From the NCBI RefSeq assembly GCF_009734425.1, contig NZ_CP046455.1:2356001-2420000 (forward strand): a stretch of 64,000 nt of DNA. Direction: 5' to 3'. Shown here piece after piece: positions 8,544 to 17,530 of this stretch. The position numbers were made by a program, and so were the translations under genes. How positions within the stretch are numbered: position 1 is the stretch's first letter; every line of letters begins with the position of its first letter. The DNA comes from Corynebacterium occultum (GTDB taxonomy: Bacteria > Actinomycetota > Actinomycetes > Mycobacteriales > Mycobacteriaceae). Under the pieces are notes generated by a model that was given only the letters and a program-made list of their open reading frames with translations, searched no databases and was not told the origin of the DNA.

Positions 8544-10820
8544 CTAGGACTGCTGATCCCGGTTGCTCATCTGCGAGAGCATGGCGTTATAGGCATCGAG
8601 ATCCTCATAACCGTCCCCCTCGGCTTTGGCATCGATCTCCTTCTCCTTCTGCCGGTCCTCCTTGCGGAGATTGTTGAACAGGACACCGAAGACAATGGCC
8701 ATCGGGAAAGAACCGGAACCCCAGGCGATACCACCACCGACCTTCTGGTCGGCAAGCAGATCAATCTCCCAGGGCAGCTCCAGGCGAGAGTAGAAAACCT
8801 CACCCAGAATCACATTCAGCTGCATCAGATACACCCCGAAGAACAGGTGGAAAGGCATGGAGAAAACCAGCCAACCCAACTTGCCCAGGGTGGAACGGTC
8901 CTCCGGGGTCGGATCCGGGCCGATCATCTCCCAGAAGTAGATATAACCGGAGATCAGGAAGACGAAGTTCATCGAAAGGTGACCCGCATGCTCCGAGATC
9001 ATCGTCTCGTAGAAGGGGGTCATGTAGAGAATGTAGAAGATGACGATGAACTGGATCGTGTTGAAGGCGGGGTGCGTCAGGAACTTCAGGATGGGGTTAT
9101 CCACCGCCACCAGGACCCACTCCCGCAGCCCCGGGCGGCCCGGCGCGCCGGGTTCCGCAGCGACCAGCAGCAGAGACAACGGGGCACCGAGCACCAGGAA
9201 TACCGGGACCACCATCGACAGGATCATGTGGGCGACCATGTGCATGGAGAAGGTCGCCGGCATGGCCATTCCGATGCCGGAGCTCATGCACACCCCGAGG
9301 GTGATGCAACCCGCCAGGAACCAGGCGGTGCGGGAGTTCTTCCAGGGCATCCCCTTGCGGCGCAGTTTGATCAGTCCCCGGATATAGGCGGCCGCCATGA
9401 GAATGGCGATGGTGCCCAGCATGAGGTCGAAACGCCACATCGTCCACACACTGCTCAGCGTCGGTTCCTTGGGCAGGTCCCAACCCACCGCGATGGCCAT
9501 CACCGAAAGGTCCATGTTCTCCGGGGCGGGCGGCGGGGTGCGGCCCATGGAGATGGCCACACCTGTGACTGCGGCCATGACCAGCAGCTCCACAAAAGCC
9601 ACCTGCAGGAAAAGGCCTCGCTTATCTGCGGCAGCCTTGATCCGGGGGATGGTGCGCTGGCGGTGCAGCAGGCCGAAGAGTCCCAGGATGATCACACCGA
9701 CGGTCTTGGCCACCACCAGCAGGCCGTAGTTACTGGTGAACCAGTCCGACCATTGGATTCGGACGCCGGCGTTGACCAGGCCGGATGCCGCCATCGCGAT
9801 GATCGCCACGAAGGCGATCTTGGAGTAGCGTTCCAGCGCCAGATCCAGATCCGGGCCGAGGCGACGGCCATGCGCCAGCAGTGCCATCAGACCACCGATC
9901 CACAGCACCAGGAAAAGCATGTGGAAGAGCAGTGAGTTGGTGCCGTAGTCATGGTTTCCGCCTGAAGCGGAGTGTCCCTCCAGGCCCAGGGGAATGATCA
10001 TCAGGATCGAACCGAGGAAGAGCAGCGGCTGGGTGATCCACTTTCGGGTGAATAGTCCGGCCACACCGGTGATCAGGGCGAAGATCGCCGCCCACTGCCA
10101 GGCCACTGCCTCAGCGACCTGATCCAGGGCGGTGCCCCAGCCTGCAGGCTGTACCGCCACGCTGAAGGGCTGACCCGAGACGTCGGAAAGCACCAGGGGG
10201 ATCATGAGTATGCCGATCAGTCCGAAGCAGATCGCCGCGATCGAACCTGCCCGGGACGCCAGGTGACCATCCACCGTCAGTGGGGCGGCACTGAGTCGGG
10301 CTGCGGTGTCCCGGTCGCGGGCCGCTACCACGGACTCCGGGGTCGCCGGGGTTTCATTCTCATCCTCCCCGGCTGTCTGGTCGGAGGGAGGGGCGAAGAA
10401 GGAACGTCTGTTCTTCTTCCCTCCCGCGGCAGGTGACTGCGCCGGGACCTTCGGGGAGATGAGGAAGGCGGAGAAGAGGAAGGAACCAGCCGCCAGGGAA
10501 GCGAAGATCCATCCTGCCGCCCGGAAGAAGGGCAGACCTGCAGTGGTGATCGGACCCGGGTCCGGTAGTCCCAGGGCAGCGAGGTTGCCGGCCAGGAAAC
10601 CCCAGGAAATGAGCGTGCCGACGATCCCGGCAACCGCCACGATGATCAGGTACAGCGGCCAACTGCCCCGCACCTTCGACCCACCAGGCTTTTTCGGGGG
10701 CGGGCTATCCGGTATCTGGGTCTTCTTCGGGGCAGGCACAGCCTGCGGACTGGATGTTGAATTTACTTCTGCACCGTTCCCGGCGGTGGGCCGGGAGCCG
10801 CTGCCTTCAGGTTCCACCAT
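8544..10820 (-). CDS. CopD-CtaG fusion: copper resistance / cytochrome oxidase assembly membrane protein
   Basis: A protein of about 758 residues. Residues 1-50 are a proline-rich cytoplasmic tail. Two hydrophobic helices and a charged loop follow, then a CopD-like domain (about 220-440; LFHMLFLVLWIGGLMALL). A CtaG (caa3-type) domain follows (about 470-740), with histidines in MHMVAHMILSM, HAGHLSMNF and FHLFFGVYL that can bind copper. Actinobacterial proteins with this architecture (Rv0102-like) are involved in copper delivery to cytochrome c oxidase. The ATG at 10820 follows AGGGTG by six bases; a GTG nine bases earlier is possible. Two ACTAGGG copies lie upstream. Confidence 0.85.
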   Translation of the reverse strand: MVEPEGSGSRPTAGNGAEVNSTSSPQAVPAPKKTQIPDSPPPKKPGGSKVRGSWPLYLIIVAVAGIVGTLISWGFLAGNLAALGLPDPGPITTAGLPFFRAAGWIFASLAAGSFLFSAFLISPKVPAQSPAAGGKKNRRSFFAPPSDQTAGEDENETPATPESVVAARDRDTAARLSAAPLTVDGHLASRAGSIAAICFGLIGILMIPLVLSDVSGQPFSVAVQPAGWGTALDQVAEAVAWQWAAIFALITGVAGLFTRKWITQPLLFLGSILMIIPLGLEGHSASGGNHDYGTNSLLFHMLFLVLWIGGLMALLAHGRRLGPDLDLALERYSKIAFVAIIAMAASGLVNAGVRIQWSDWFTSNYGLLVVAKTVGVIILGLFGLLHRQRTIPRIKAAADKRGLFLQVAFVELLVMAAVTGVAISMGRTPPPAPENMDLSVMAIAVGWDLPKEPTLSSVWTMWRFDLMLGTIAILMAAAYIRGLIKLRRKGMPWKNSRTAWFLAGCITLGVCMSSGIGMAMPATFSMHMVAHMILSMVVPVFLVLGAPLSLLLVAAEPGAPGRPGLREWVLVAVDNPILKFLTHPAFNTIQFIVIFYILYMTPFYETMISEHAGHLSMNFVFLISGYIYFWEMIGPDPTPEDRSTLGKLGWLVFSMPFHLFFGVYLMQLNVILGEVFYSRLELPWEIDLLADQKVGGGIAWGSGSFPMAIVFGVLFNNLRKEDRQKEKEIDAKAEGDGYEDLDAYNAMLSQMSNRDQQS

Positions 10821-10969
10821 GGTTTTCACCCTAGTGTTCAGAACTGATTAATCCCTAGTCAGTGACATGGAGGAGATACAGGTCACCACGACCATTTGGC
10901 CCCCACTTGATTCAGTGCGCTAAAGTGATTGCTCGGAAACCATGCAGCCTTAGATGCATGGTTCCTACA

Positions 10970-11043
10970 GCCCCCATAGCTCAGTGGATTAGAGCAAAAG
11001 GTTTCTACCCTTCAGGTCGCGGGTTCGAATCCTGCTGGGGGCA
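10970..11043 (+). tRNA. tRNA-Arg (TCT)
   Basis: A 74-base cloverleaf: acceptor GCCCCCA/TGGGGGC, D-arm GCTC/GAGC, anticodon loop TTTCTAC giving TCT, T-arm GCGGG-TTCGAAT-CCTGC, discriminator A. CCA is not encoded. The anticodon stem has one A-C mismatch at its top. It reads AGA codons. A 13-base repeat, ATACAGGTCACCA, occurs on both sides (10,876-10,888 and 11,049-11,061). Confidence 0.93.
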
Positions 11044-11050
11044 CCCAAAT

Positions 11051-11100
11051 ACAGGTCACCAGGGGATGTTCACAACTCCCCCGTGACCTGTTTTCCTTTT
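11051..11100 (+). terminator. Terminator of tRNA-Arg
   Basis: ACAGGTCAC (11051-11059) pairs with GTGACCTGT (11083-11091), followed by TTTTCCTTTT. Confidence 0.8.
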
Positions 11101-11201
11101 CCCGAGAAGTCCTCCCGCACCCCGCCTCTCCCCACACCAGCGCGGTGTCGATTAGCGTTGGACAGAGCACGACCCAGTCATCGACCCGAAGGATTTAACC
11201 C

Positions 11202-12002
11202 ATGCCGCTTCCCACTCCCGGCGCGAATACCCGAGCCCTGATCACCGGCGCCAGTCAGGGTATCGGCGAGGCCATGGCCCGCGATCTGGCCAGGTTCGGC
11301 CATAACCTGATCATCGTTGCCCGCCGCGAGCAGGTGCTGCAGGAACTGGCGGATGAGCTGCAGGCGGCGCATGGGGTGATTGTTGAGGTTCATGCTGCGG
11401 ACCTGTCGAAGTCGGATGAGCTCGCTGGTCTGGTCGAGGTGATTCAGGAAAGGGAGATCAACATTCTGGTCAATTCGGCCGGGGTGGCCAGTTTCGGTCC
11501 TTTCCTGAAGCAGGATTGGGAGTTTGAGCAGACCCAGTTCCATCTCAACGCCACCGCGGTATTTGAGCTGACCCATGCGGTGTTGCCCGCCATGGTGGAG
11601 CGGGGCGAGGGTGCGATCTGCAATGTGGGCTCCGCGGCAGGCAATGTGCCGATCCCGAATAACGCCACGTATGTGCTCACCAAGGCTGGGGTGAATGCTT
11701 TCACCGAAGCTCTGCATTATGAACTCAAGGGCACCGGCGTGCACTGCACCTTGCTGGCCCCGGGTCCGGTGCGGGCGAATGAGATCCCGGCAGCAGAACA
11801 GTCGATCGTGGATAAGGTGGTTCCTGATTTCTTGTGGACCACCTATGAGTCCTGTTCGGCGGAGACCCTGGAGGCGATGTCGAAGAATAAACGTCGGGTG
11901 GTGCCTGGTCCGCTGTCAAAGGCGATGAACACCGTCTCCGCTTATGCCCCGATCGGGTTGCTCTCTCCGGTGATGGGCTGGTTCTACTCCAAGATGGGTT
12001 AA
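11202..12002 (+). CDS. cmrA: Mycolate precursor ketoreductase, short-chain dehydrogenase (CmrA/Rv2509 type)
   Basis: A 266-residue SDR. The NADP(H)-binding loop TGASQGIG is at about residues 17-24, NSAGVASFGP follows, and the catalytic Ser/Tyr/Lys are in NVGSAAG and YVLTK. The long tail KVVPDFLW...KNKRRVVPG...VMGWFYSKMG matches Rv2509 closely as I remember it. In corynebacteria and mycobacteria this enzyme reduces the beta-keto group of newly condensed mycolate, the last step before transfer to trehalose and the envelope. Gene order with orn downstream is also as in mycobacteria. It indicates a mycolic-acid-containing organism. The start at 11202 has GAAGGA upstream. Confidence 0.85.
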   Translation: MPLPTPGANTRALITGASQGIGEAMARDLARFGHNLIIVARREQVLQELADELQAAHGVIVEVHAADLSKSDELAGLVEVIQEREINILVNSAGVASFGPFLKQDWEFEQTQFHLNATAVFELTHAVLPAMVERGEGAICNVGSAAGNVPIPNNATYVLTKAGVNAFTEALHYELKGTGVHCTLLAPGPVRANEIPAAEQSIVDKVVPDFLWTTYESCSAETLEAMSKNKRRVVPGPLSKAMNTVSAYAPIGLLSPVMGWFYSKMG

Positions 12003-12047
12003 GCCCCGCAGAAAGGGTATCGACGCACCCCTTCGGCAAAGGAAGTG

Positions 12048-12530
12048 TCATTGTTCTGCGAGCAGGAAGGTTTCCACGGCGTAGACGTAGCGCGCATCTT
12101 GGCCGGTGGCCACGCCCACCTGCATGAGCTGAGGGTATGTCGGGGTGCGTTTATTGAGTCGAGCGATACTCGCATCCGCATGTCGCAGATATTGCCGGGC
12201 GATATACCCCACCGCTTCCCCCTCGTCGCTGTAGACCAGGGACTGGTCCCAGTCATCGAAGTTGGTCTTCCCTTCGAGGGTTTGCCGTAGCCAGACATCG
12301 GCCAGTTCCTGAAGCTGGGGGTTGAGCTCGTGGCCATTGCGAAGGTGGTAGTCCAGGATGGAATCGCGGAGTCTGGCATCCTCCCTGCTTTCGGTGGCGG
12401 GCACCAGGGTCGAAACGGAGGATCCATGGCTCGACCGCCGTGGGGTGTCAGCGGTGGCGGTTGAGACCGTGGAAAGGGCGATGACGGAGACCAGTATCCC
12501 GGGAAGGAGCGGCCAGGTGGGGTTCTTCAT
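12048..12530 (-). CDS. Exported protein of unknown function, possibly degenerate CAP/SCP-like
   Basis: A 160-residue protein with a clear signal peptide (MKNPTWPLLPG, then a hydrophobic core ending STATA). The mature part is short and helical: LRDSILDYHLRNGHELN, later VGVATGQDARYVYAVETF. That pattern (an N-terminal helix with an NGHELN segment and a terminal strand) is weakly reminiscent of CAP/SCP domains such as YkwD, but the typical metal-site histidines are absent, so I do not assign it. The frame is open far upstream, but only the ATG at 12530 gives a signal peptide. Convergent with cmrA and divergent from orn. Confidence 0.65.
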   Translation of the reverse strand: MKNPTWPLLPGILVSVIALSTVSTATADTPRRSSHGSSVSTLVPATESREDARLRDSILDYHLRNGHELNPQLQELADVWLRQTLEGKTNFDDWDQSLVYSDEGEAVGYIARQYLRHADASIARLNKRTPTYPQLMQVGVATGQDARYVYAVETFLLAEQ

Positions 12531-12620
12531 AGAGCCAGCCTTGTCCACCCCAGCTGGGGAATCAAGCAGAAACTCATCACTATTTAAGCCTAAATAAAAT
12601 CTATTTTCAGGATTGCCGAT

Positions 12621-12649
12621 TTGTGGACCCTTTTTTGTGGGGCCATGAT
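12621..12649 (+). promoter_or_regulatory. Probable sigma-A promoter of orn
   Basis: TTGTGG (12621-12626), 17-base spacer, CATGAT (12644-12649), in a locally AT-rich stretch 38 bases before the orn start. Confidence 0.4.
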
Positions 12650-12686
12650 TAGATCGAGGGTGCCTTGCCCGGAACTGCGAGAACGG

Positions 12687-13340
12687 ATGAAGATGACTGA
12701 AACAACCCCGGCCACCACTCCCGCCAAGAATGACCGCCTGGCCTGGATCGACCTGGAGATGACCGGCCTGGACATCCACCGGCACGTGATCGTGGAGATC
12801 GCCGCCCTGATCACCGATGCTGATCTGAATATTCTCGGCGAAGGTGTGGACCTGGTGGTGCACGCGACCGAGGAAGAGCTGGCGGAGATGGATGACTTCG
12901 TCACCAATATGCACAATGAGAATGGTCTGGCGGCCCAGATCCGCGAGTCCAGCATCACCATGACAGAGGCCGAGGATGCGGTTCTGGAATTGATCGCCGA
13001 GCACTGCGATCCAGACCGCCCCGCCCCCCTGGCCGGCAACTCCATCGCCACGGACCGCGCCTTCCTCCGGGAGCAGATGCCCCGACTGGACCAGGCCCTG
13101 CATTACCGCATGATCGACGTATCCTCCATCAAGGAGCTGGCACGCCGCTGGTACCCCAAGGTGTACTACAACCAGCCCCCGAAGGGCCTGGCCCACCGCG
13201 CCCTGGCCGATATCGTCGAGTCGATCCGCGAGCTGGACTATTACCGCCGCAGCACCTTCGTCCCATACCCCGGCCCCACCTCCACCGAAGCGCATGAGGC
13301 AGCCCGGGCCGCAACCGCGTCCTACCAGCGGTTTTTGTGA
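12687..13340 (+). CDS. orn: Oligoribonuclease
   Basis: A 217-residue DEDD-type 3'-5' exonuclease that degrades the final di- to penta-ribonucleotides in RNA turnover. The motifs are Exo [11 protein letters not shown], Exo [14 protein letters not shown] and Exo III with [12 protein letters not shown], giving the four acidic ligands plus the histidine of the DEDDh type. Length exceeds the usual 180 or so by a C-terminal tail ending in an alanine-rich segment. Starts at 12687 (MKMTETT) and 12693 (MTETT) are both possible; neither has a strong ribosome site. It lies in the Rv2509-Rv2511 type context and is followed by tRNA-His. Confidence 0.94.
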   Translation: MKMTETTPATTPAKNDRLAWIDLEMTGLDIHRHVIVEIAALITDADLNILGEGVDLVVHATEEELAEMDDFVTNMHNENGLAAQIRESSITMTEAEDAVLELIAEHCDPDRPAPLAGNSIATDRAFLREQMPRLDQALHYRMIDVSSIKELARRWYPKVYYNQPPKGLAHRALADIVESIRELDYYRRSTFVPYPGPTSTEAHEAARAATASYQRFL

Positions 13341-13387
13341 TTCGGCGGCCATGAGTTAAGCTTGTTCTCGCTGCCGAGAGCAGCAAT

Positions 13388-13461
13388 GGTGGCTGTAGTT
13401 CAGCTGGTAGAGCACCAGGTTGTGATCCTGGGTGTCGCGGGTTCGAGCCCCGTCAGCCACC
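13388..13461 (+). tRNA. tRNA-His (GTG)
   Basis: Cloverleaf with acceptor GTGGCTG/CAGCCAC, anticodon stem CCAGG/CCTGG around TTGTGAT (anticodon GTG) and T-loop TTCGAGC. The extra G at 13388 faces C at 13461, the G-1:C73 pair typical of bacterial tRNA-His. A promoter-like TTGTGA-16-TAAGCT lies at 13335-13362, overlapping the orn stop. Confidence 0.95.
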
Positions 13462-13475
13462 CCTACGGACGAGGT

Positions 13476-13511
13476 CCGGACATTATTTTTAATGTCCGGG
13501 CTTCGTTTTTT
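13476..13511 (+). terminator. Terminator of tRNA-His
   Basis: CCGGACATT (13476-13484) pairs with AATGTCCGG (13491-13499); TTTTTT follows at 13506-13511. Confidence 0.85.
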
Positions 13512-13761
13512 CTTTCCCTTTTTCTGCAGCGGCATGGCGGGTGACTCCCCCTGCCCGGGGACTGCCGCCGGGTATCAGGGAGGCGTCGATAAGAGCGGTG
13601 TTAAACTAAGCAAATTCCGACGTGGGAATCACCGCGATCCTACGGTCCCGGACATTCCGCGTTGTCTCACTTCAACTGCCCACACCACCCCCCCCAACAA
13701 CAGGACACCACCGGTGCAGATCCGCTTCGAGGCGGCTCCCCTCTGGTGCAGGAGAAAATCC

Positions 13762-14517
13762 GTGAAGGTTCTCATCAAGCCCAACGCCCAGGCCATCGGC
13801 TCCGAGGTCGCTGACACCATCGAGGCACTGCTGAAGGAAAAGCCTGCCGCAGTGCTGGGTGTCGCCACCGGTTCCAGTCCGCTGCCGGTCTACGCAGAGC
13901 TGATCCGCCGCCACCGGGAAGAGGGCCTGAGCTTCGCCGATTCCCAGGCATTCATGCTTGACGAATACGTCAACATCAGGGCTGATCATCCGGAGCGCTA
14001 CTTCAACTTCATTGACCGTCATTTCTCCTCCCAGGTGGATTTCGCCGAGGGTGCAGTCCATGGTCCGAACGGCCTGGCGGAGATCCCCGAGCTCGAGGCC
14101 CGGGACTATGACGATTCCATTGAAGCTGCCGGGGGTGTGGACTTTCAGATCCTGGGCGTGGGCTCCAACGGCCACATCGCCTTCAATGAACCCGGCTCCA
14201 CCCAGGACAGCCGCACCCGGACGATTGCGCTGACCGAGCAGACCCGGCACGATAACGCCCGTTTCTTCGATGGCGATGTCTCCCAGGTTCCCAAGCTGGC
14301 ACTGACCCAGGGGCTGGGCACCATCATGGAGGCCCGCAGCATCGTCATGATTGCACTGGGTGAGGGCAAAGCTGATGCGGTGCGTGAACTGGTGGAGGGC
14401 AAGGCCCGCCGGGAGTGGCCGGTCACCATCCTGCAGCGCCACCCCAATGTCGTGGTCTACCTGGATGAGGCTGCGGCCTCGAAGCTGAGCAACCCGGCTG
14501 ACTACCGCGAGAATTAA
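13762..14517 (+). CDS. nagB: Glucosamine-6-phosphate deaminase
   Basis: A 251-residue enzyme converting glucosamine-6-phosphate to fructose-6-phosphate and ammonia. Family motifs are present: GVATGSSPLPVY (phosphate loop), MLDEYVNI (catalytic aspartate), GVGSNGHIAFNEPGS with the catalytic histidine, and the allosteric-region ALGEGKADAV. The open frame continues 110 codons upstream, but the GTG at 13762 has AGGAGA six bases before it and matches the family N-terminus (KVLIKPN). The 246-base leader after the tRNA-His terminator carries a near-copy of the dispersed word (GCGTCGATAAGA, 13583-13594). No nagA is adjacent. Confidence 0.93.
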   Translation: MKVLIKPNAQAIGSEVADTIEALLKEKPAAVLGVATGSSPLPVYAELIRRHREEGLSFADSQAFMLDEYVNIRADHPERYFNFIDRHFSSQVDFAEGAVHGPNGLAEIPELEARDYDDSIEAAGGVDFQILGVGSNGHIAFNEPGSTQDSRTRTIALTEQTRHDNARFFDGDVSQVPKLALTQGLGTIMEARSIVMIALGEGKADAVRELVEGKARREWPVTILQRHPNVVVYLDEAAASKLSNPADYREN

Positions 14518-14561
14518 CACACCTGGCCCATATCTGGGGGCTTGAGCGCTGGGATCCCCCC

Positions 14562-14610
14562 GGTCCACATCTCTGGTACGCCTAGGCGTTTCCGGAGATG
14601 TGGACCTTTT
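14562..14610 (+). terminator. Terminator of nagB
   Basis: GGTCCACATCTC (14562-14573) pairs with GAGATGTGGACC (14595-14606), followed by TTTT. Confidence 0.85.
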
Positions 14611-14687
14611 GCCTTCCCAGGCCCTTCGGGCTTTCCGATCCAACCCGTCGCCGATGATCGGGTTCACCCCCTGCGGAAGAGGAGACA

Positions 14688-15599
14688 ATGGTGTTCATGA
14701 TCAGTTCACTCAATCACCTCATCGAGCACATCGAGGCACAACTTTCCCAGGGAGCTGATGCCGAGATCGATATCGAGCAGATCGCCCGGGAGCACGGGAT
14801 CACCGGTTATCATCTACGGCGGATGTTCTCCGCATTGTCCGGTATGCCCGTCTCGGAGTACTTGCGGCGTCGTCATATGACCCGGGCCGCCGGGGATCTG
14901 CTGACCACCGGCGATTCGCTTCTCGACGTCGCGGTCCGCCACGGTTATGGCTCCACCGAGGCTTTCAACCGTGCTTTCCGCACGGTGCACGGGAAAAGCC
15001 CGGCCATGGTGCGGGAGCAGGGTGGACCGATCAGCAACCAACAAGTTCTGAGATTTTCTCTCACCGTGGAAGGAAGCACCCCCATGAATGTCCGAATCCT
15101 CACCTGCCCGGAGATCACTTTCGCCGGTTACGCAGCAACCGTTCCGTTGATCTACGAGGGAGCCAATCCGCATATCCTCGAGCATGTCCGTGCGTTGAGC
15201 GCGGAGCAGCACCAACGTCTTCGTGAGTTGGCGGCTAATGCGCCGGAGGGTGTGCCACCTGGGGTCTTCGGGGTGACCATCGGCACTGAGCAGGACTCCC
15301 CAGAGGGCACCGAACTGACCTATCTGCATGGCGCTTGCGTGGTCTCCCCCGCTACCCCACCAGCGGATCTGGATACTCACCGGGTGGCTGCCGGTGAATG
15401 GGTGGTGTTCCAGACCTCCGGGCCGCATCCGGAGACCGTGCAGAATGCCTGGGCCGCCAGCGCCACCAATTGGTTCCCCTCGAACCCCTGGCAGCTGCGC
15501 CCCGGCCCCTCCCTCATGACGCTGCTGGAACACAATGCCGATTTCACCCAGGCCACCTGTGAGATCTGGATGCCGGTGGAAGCCATCACCGCCCATTAA
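14688..15599 (+). CDS. AraC-family regulator with GyrI-like effector-binding domain
   Basis: A 303-residue regulator. Two AraC-type helix-turn-helix motifs occupy residues 10-110 (IAREHGITGYHLRRMFSALSG and LLDVAVRHGYGSTEAFNRAF). A GyrI-like/Bac_rhamnosid-type sensor domain occupies about 130-300 (FAGYAATVPLIYEG, then GEWVVFQTSGPHPETVQ and a C-terminal CEIWMPVE). This is the Rob/SoxS-GyrI architecture seen in multidrug-responsive activators. An ABC exporter gene follows 128 bases downstream on the same strand and is the likely target. The start at 14688 follows GAGGAGAC. Confidence 0.88.
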   Translation: MVFMISSLNHLIEHIEAQLSQGADAEIDIEQIAREHGITGYHLRRMFSALSGMPVSEYLRRRHMTRAAGDLLTTGDSLLDVAVRHGYGSTEAFNRAFRTVHGKSPAMVREQGGPISNQQVLRFSLTVEGSTPMNVRILTCPEITFAGYAATVPLIYEGANPHILEHVRALSAEQHQRLRELAANAPEGVPPGVFGVTIGTEQDSPEGTELTYLHGACVVSPATPPADLDTHRVAAGEWVVFQTSGPHPETVQNAWAASATNWFPSNPWQLRPGPSLMTLLEHNADFTQATCEIWMPVEAITAH

Positions 15600-15661
15600 A
15601 CAGGGCAGCAGTTACCCGGGGGACGCCACGGGTTCGCGGTAGCGGAGATTCACCAAAATGA

Positions 15662-15698
15662 TTGACACGTCATCATCTAGTAACATGACTGTTTCATG
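15662..15698 (+). promoter_or_regulatory. Promoter and operator-like repeat before the ABC exporter
   Basis: A perfect TTGACA at 15662-15667 is followed by an inverted repeat CATGA-CTGTT-TCATG at 15684-15698, which overlaps the expected -10 position. This suggests repression or activation at the -10; the AraC protein just upstream is a candidate. Confidence 0.4.
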
Positions 15699-15727
15699 TC
15701 TCCGAACTACCCCTGAACAGGATCGCC

Positions 15728-17515
15728 GTGGCTGACACCCCAGCTCAAAGCACCCCAACCGGACATACCCCGACGGCTGCGGACAAGAAGAAGCTCAACC
15801 TCCCACCATCCACCACCCCACCGCTGCGGGCACTCTGGCTGATGCTGCGCAACCACAAGGTGCCGCTGATCGCCGCGATCATTCTCTCGGCGGTCTCCGC
15901 AGCGGTCAGCCTGGCCCAGCCGATGGTGATCAACAGGCTGATCAGCTCGGTCGGTGAGAATGCGATCGCCCCTTATGTCTGGACCCTGATCGGTCTGCTC
16001 ATCGTCGCCAGCGTGCTCGGCGCGGTACAGATGTATCTCTTGGGACGCACCGCGGAGTCCGCGGTCTTCACCACCCGCCGTCAGCTGATATCCCGGATGC
16101 TGCGACTACCGATCCAGACCTTCGATAATCAGCGCACCGGTGACCTGGTCACCCGCATCGGTTCGGACACCACCCTGGTCCGTACCGCGATCACCGGCGG
16201 ACTGGTCGATGCCCTCGGTTCGGTGGTCACCATCGTCGGTGCCGTCATCCTCATGGCGTTGCTGGATCCCCTGATGTTGGGTGTGGTTCTCGGGGTGCTG
16301 GTGTTGACCATGACAGTGATGGTCTCGGTCAGCTCCCTGATCCAGAAATACACCGTGCAGACCCAGGAAGCCCTGGGCGATCTCGGCGCCGACATGGAAC
16401 GCTCCCTGGGGGCCATTCGAACCATCCGTGCGCACAATGCACAGGGCCGGATGAATGAGGAATTGGACGGCCAGGCACACAAGGCCTTCCGGGCCAGTCT
16501 GAAGATCGCCAAGATCGAGGCACTGCTCTGGCCGATGGCCGGCGCCGCCATGCAGATTTCTTTCCTGGCGGTGCTCGGAATCGGTGGTGTGCGGGTGGCC
16601 AATGGAGATATCGCCGTCGCAGACCTGGTCACCTTCGTCCTTTTCCTCTTCATGGTGGCGATGCCCCTGGGCACACTTTTCGGCGCAGTCACCACCGTGC
16701 GCAGTGCACTCGGTGCCCTGACCCGTATCCACCAGGTTCTGGATAGCGCGGCGGAACCCGTCGACGGCAGGGAGGTCCAGCTCACCGAGGGTGAGGTCAT
16801 CTTCGATGGGGTTGAGTTCGGCTATGAGGAAAATGGGCCCATCCTCAAGGATGTCTCCTTCACCGTTCCCGCTGGCACCATGACCGCCCTGGTCGGGCCT
16901 TCCGGTGCCGGAAAATCCACCACCTTATCCCTGCTGGAACGTTTCTATGATCCCAACGCCGGGCAAATCATCATCGACGGCCACCCGATCACCGAGATCA
17001 GTCGGGAAAGCCTACGTGGCGCCATCGGCTATGTCGAGCAGGACGCGCCGGTGCTGGCTGGTTCGGTGCGTTATAACCTCCACTTGGCTGCCCCTGATGC
17101 CAGCGATGAGCAGTGCTGGGATGCACTGCGGCACGTGAATCTGGAGAAACGCTTCGAAGGTGATGAAGGCCTGGACACCCCTCTCGGGGAACGTGGCGTC
17201 AGCCTCTCCGGGGGTGAGCGTCAGCGGCTGGCCCTGGCCAGGGTGCTGCTCAGTGATGCCCCGATCATGCTGCTTGATGAACCTACGGCAGCCGTGGACT
17301 CCCAGAATGAGCAGTTGATTCTCGACGCGATCAACACCACCGCCCGGGGACGCACCCTCATCGTGGTCGCGCACCGACTCTCCACGGTGACCGATGCCGA
17401 CCAGATCATCGTCATGCAGGATGGGCAGGTCGAATCCCGCGGCACCCACCGTGAACTGCTGCAACGCAGTGATCTCTACCGTGAACTGGCCTCCCGCCAG
17501 CTGCTCAGCGACTAA
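15728..17515 (+). CDS. ABC exporter half-transporter (membrane domain fused to ATPase)
   Basis: A 595-residue type IV ABC exporter. Residues 1-40 are a polar cytoplasmic tail, six transmembrane helices lie at about 50-330, and the nucleotide-binding domain follows at about 355-590. Visible ATPase motifs are Walker A GPSGAGKST, signature LSGGERQRLALARVL, Walker B IMLLDEPTAAVD and the H-loop VVAHRLSTV. It should act as a homodimer exporting a lipid, drug or peptide. The upstream AraC/GyrI regulator suggests a drug-responsive pump. GTG start at 15728 with AGGA six bases upstream. Confidence 0.9.
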   Translation: MADTPAQSTPTGHTPTAADKKKLNLPPSTTPPLRALWLMLRNHKVPLIAAIILSAVSAAVSLAQPMVINRLISSVGENAIAPYVWTLIGLLIVASVLGAVQMYLLGRTAESAVFTTRRQLISRMLRLPIQTFDNQRTGDLVTRIGSDTTLVRTAITGGLVDALGSVVTIVGAVILMALLDPLMLGVVLGVLVLTMTVMVSVSSLIQKYTVQTQEALGDLGADMERSLGAIRTIRAHNAQGRMNEELDGQAHKAFRASLKIAKIEALLWPMAGAAMQISFLAVLGIGGVRVANGDIAVADLVTFVLFLFMVAMPLGTLFGAVTTVRSALGALTRIHQVLDSAAEPVDGREVQLTEGEVIFDGVEFGYEENGPILKDVSFTVPAGTMTALVGPSGAGKSTTLSLLERFYDPNAGQIIIDGHPITEISRESLRGAIGYVEQDAPVLAGSVRYNLHLAAPDASDEQCWDALRHVNLEKRFEGDEGLDTPLGERGVSLSGGERQRLALARVLLSDAPIMLLDEPTAAVDSQNEQLILDAINTTARGRTLIVVAHRLSTVTDADQIIVMQDGQVESRGTHRELLQRSDLYRELASRQLLSD

Positions 17516-17530
17516 GCAGCGCAGCAGAAA

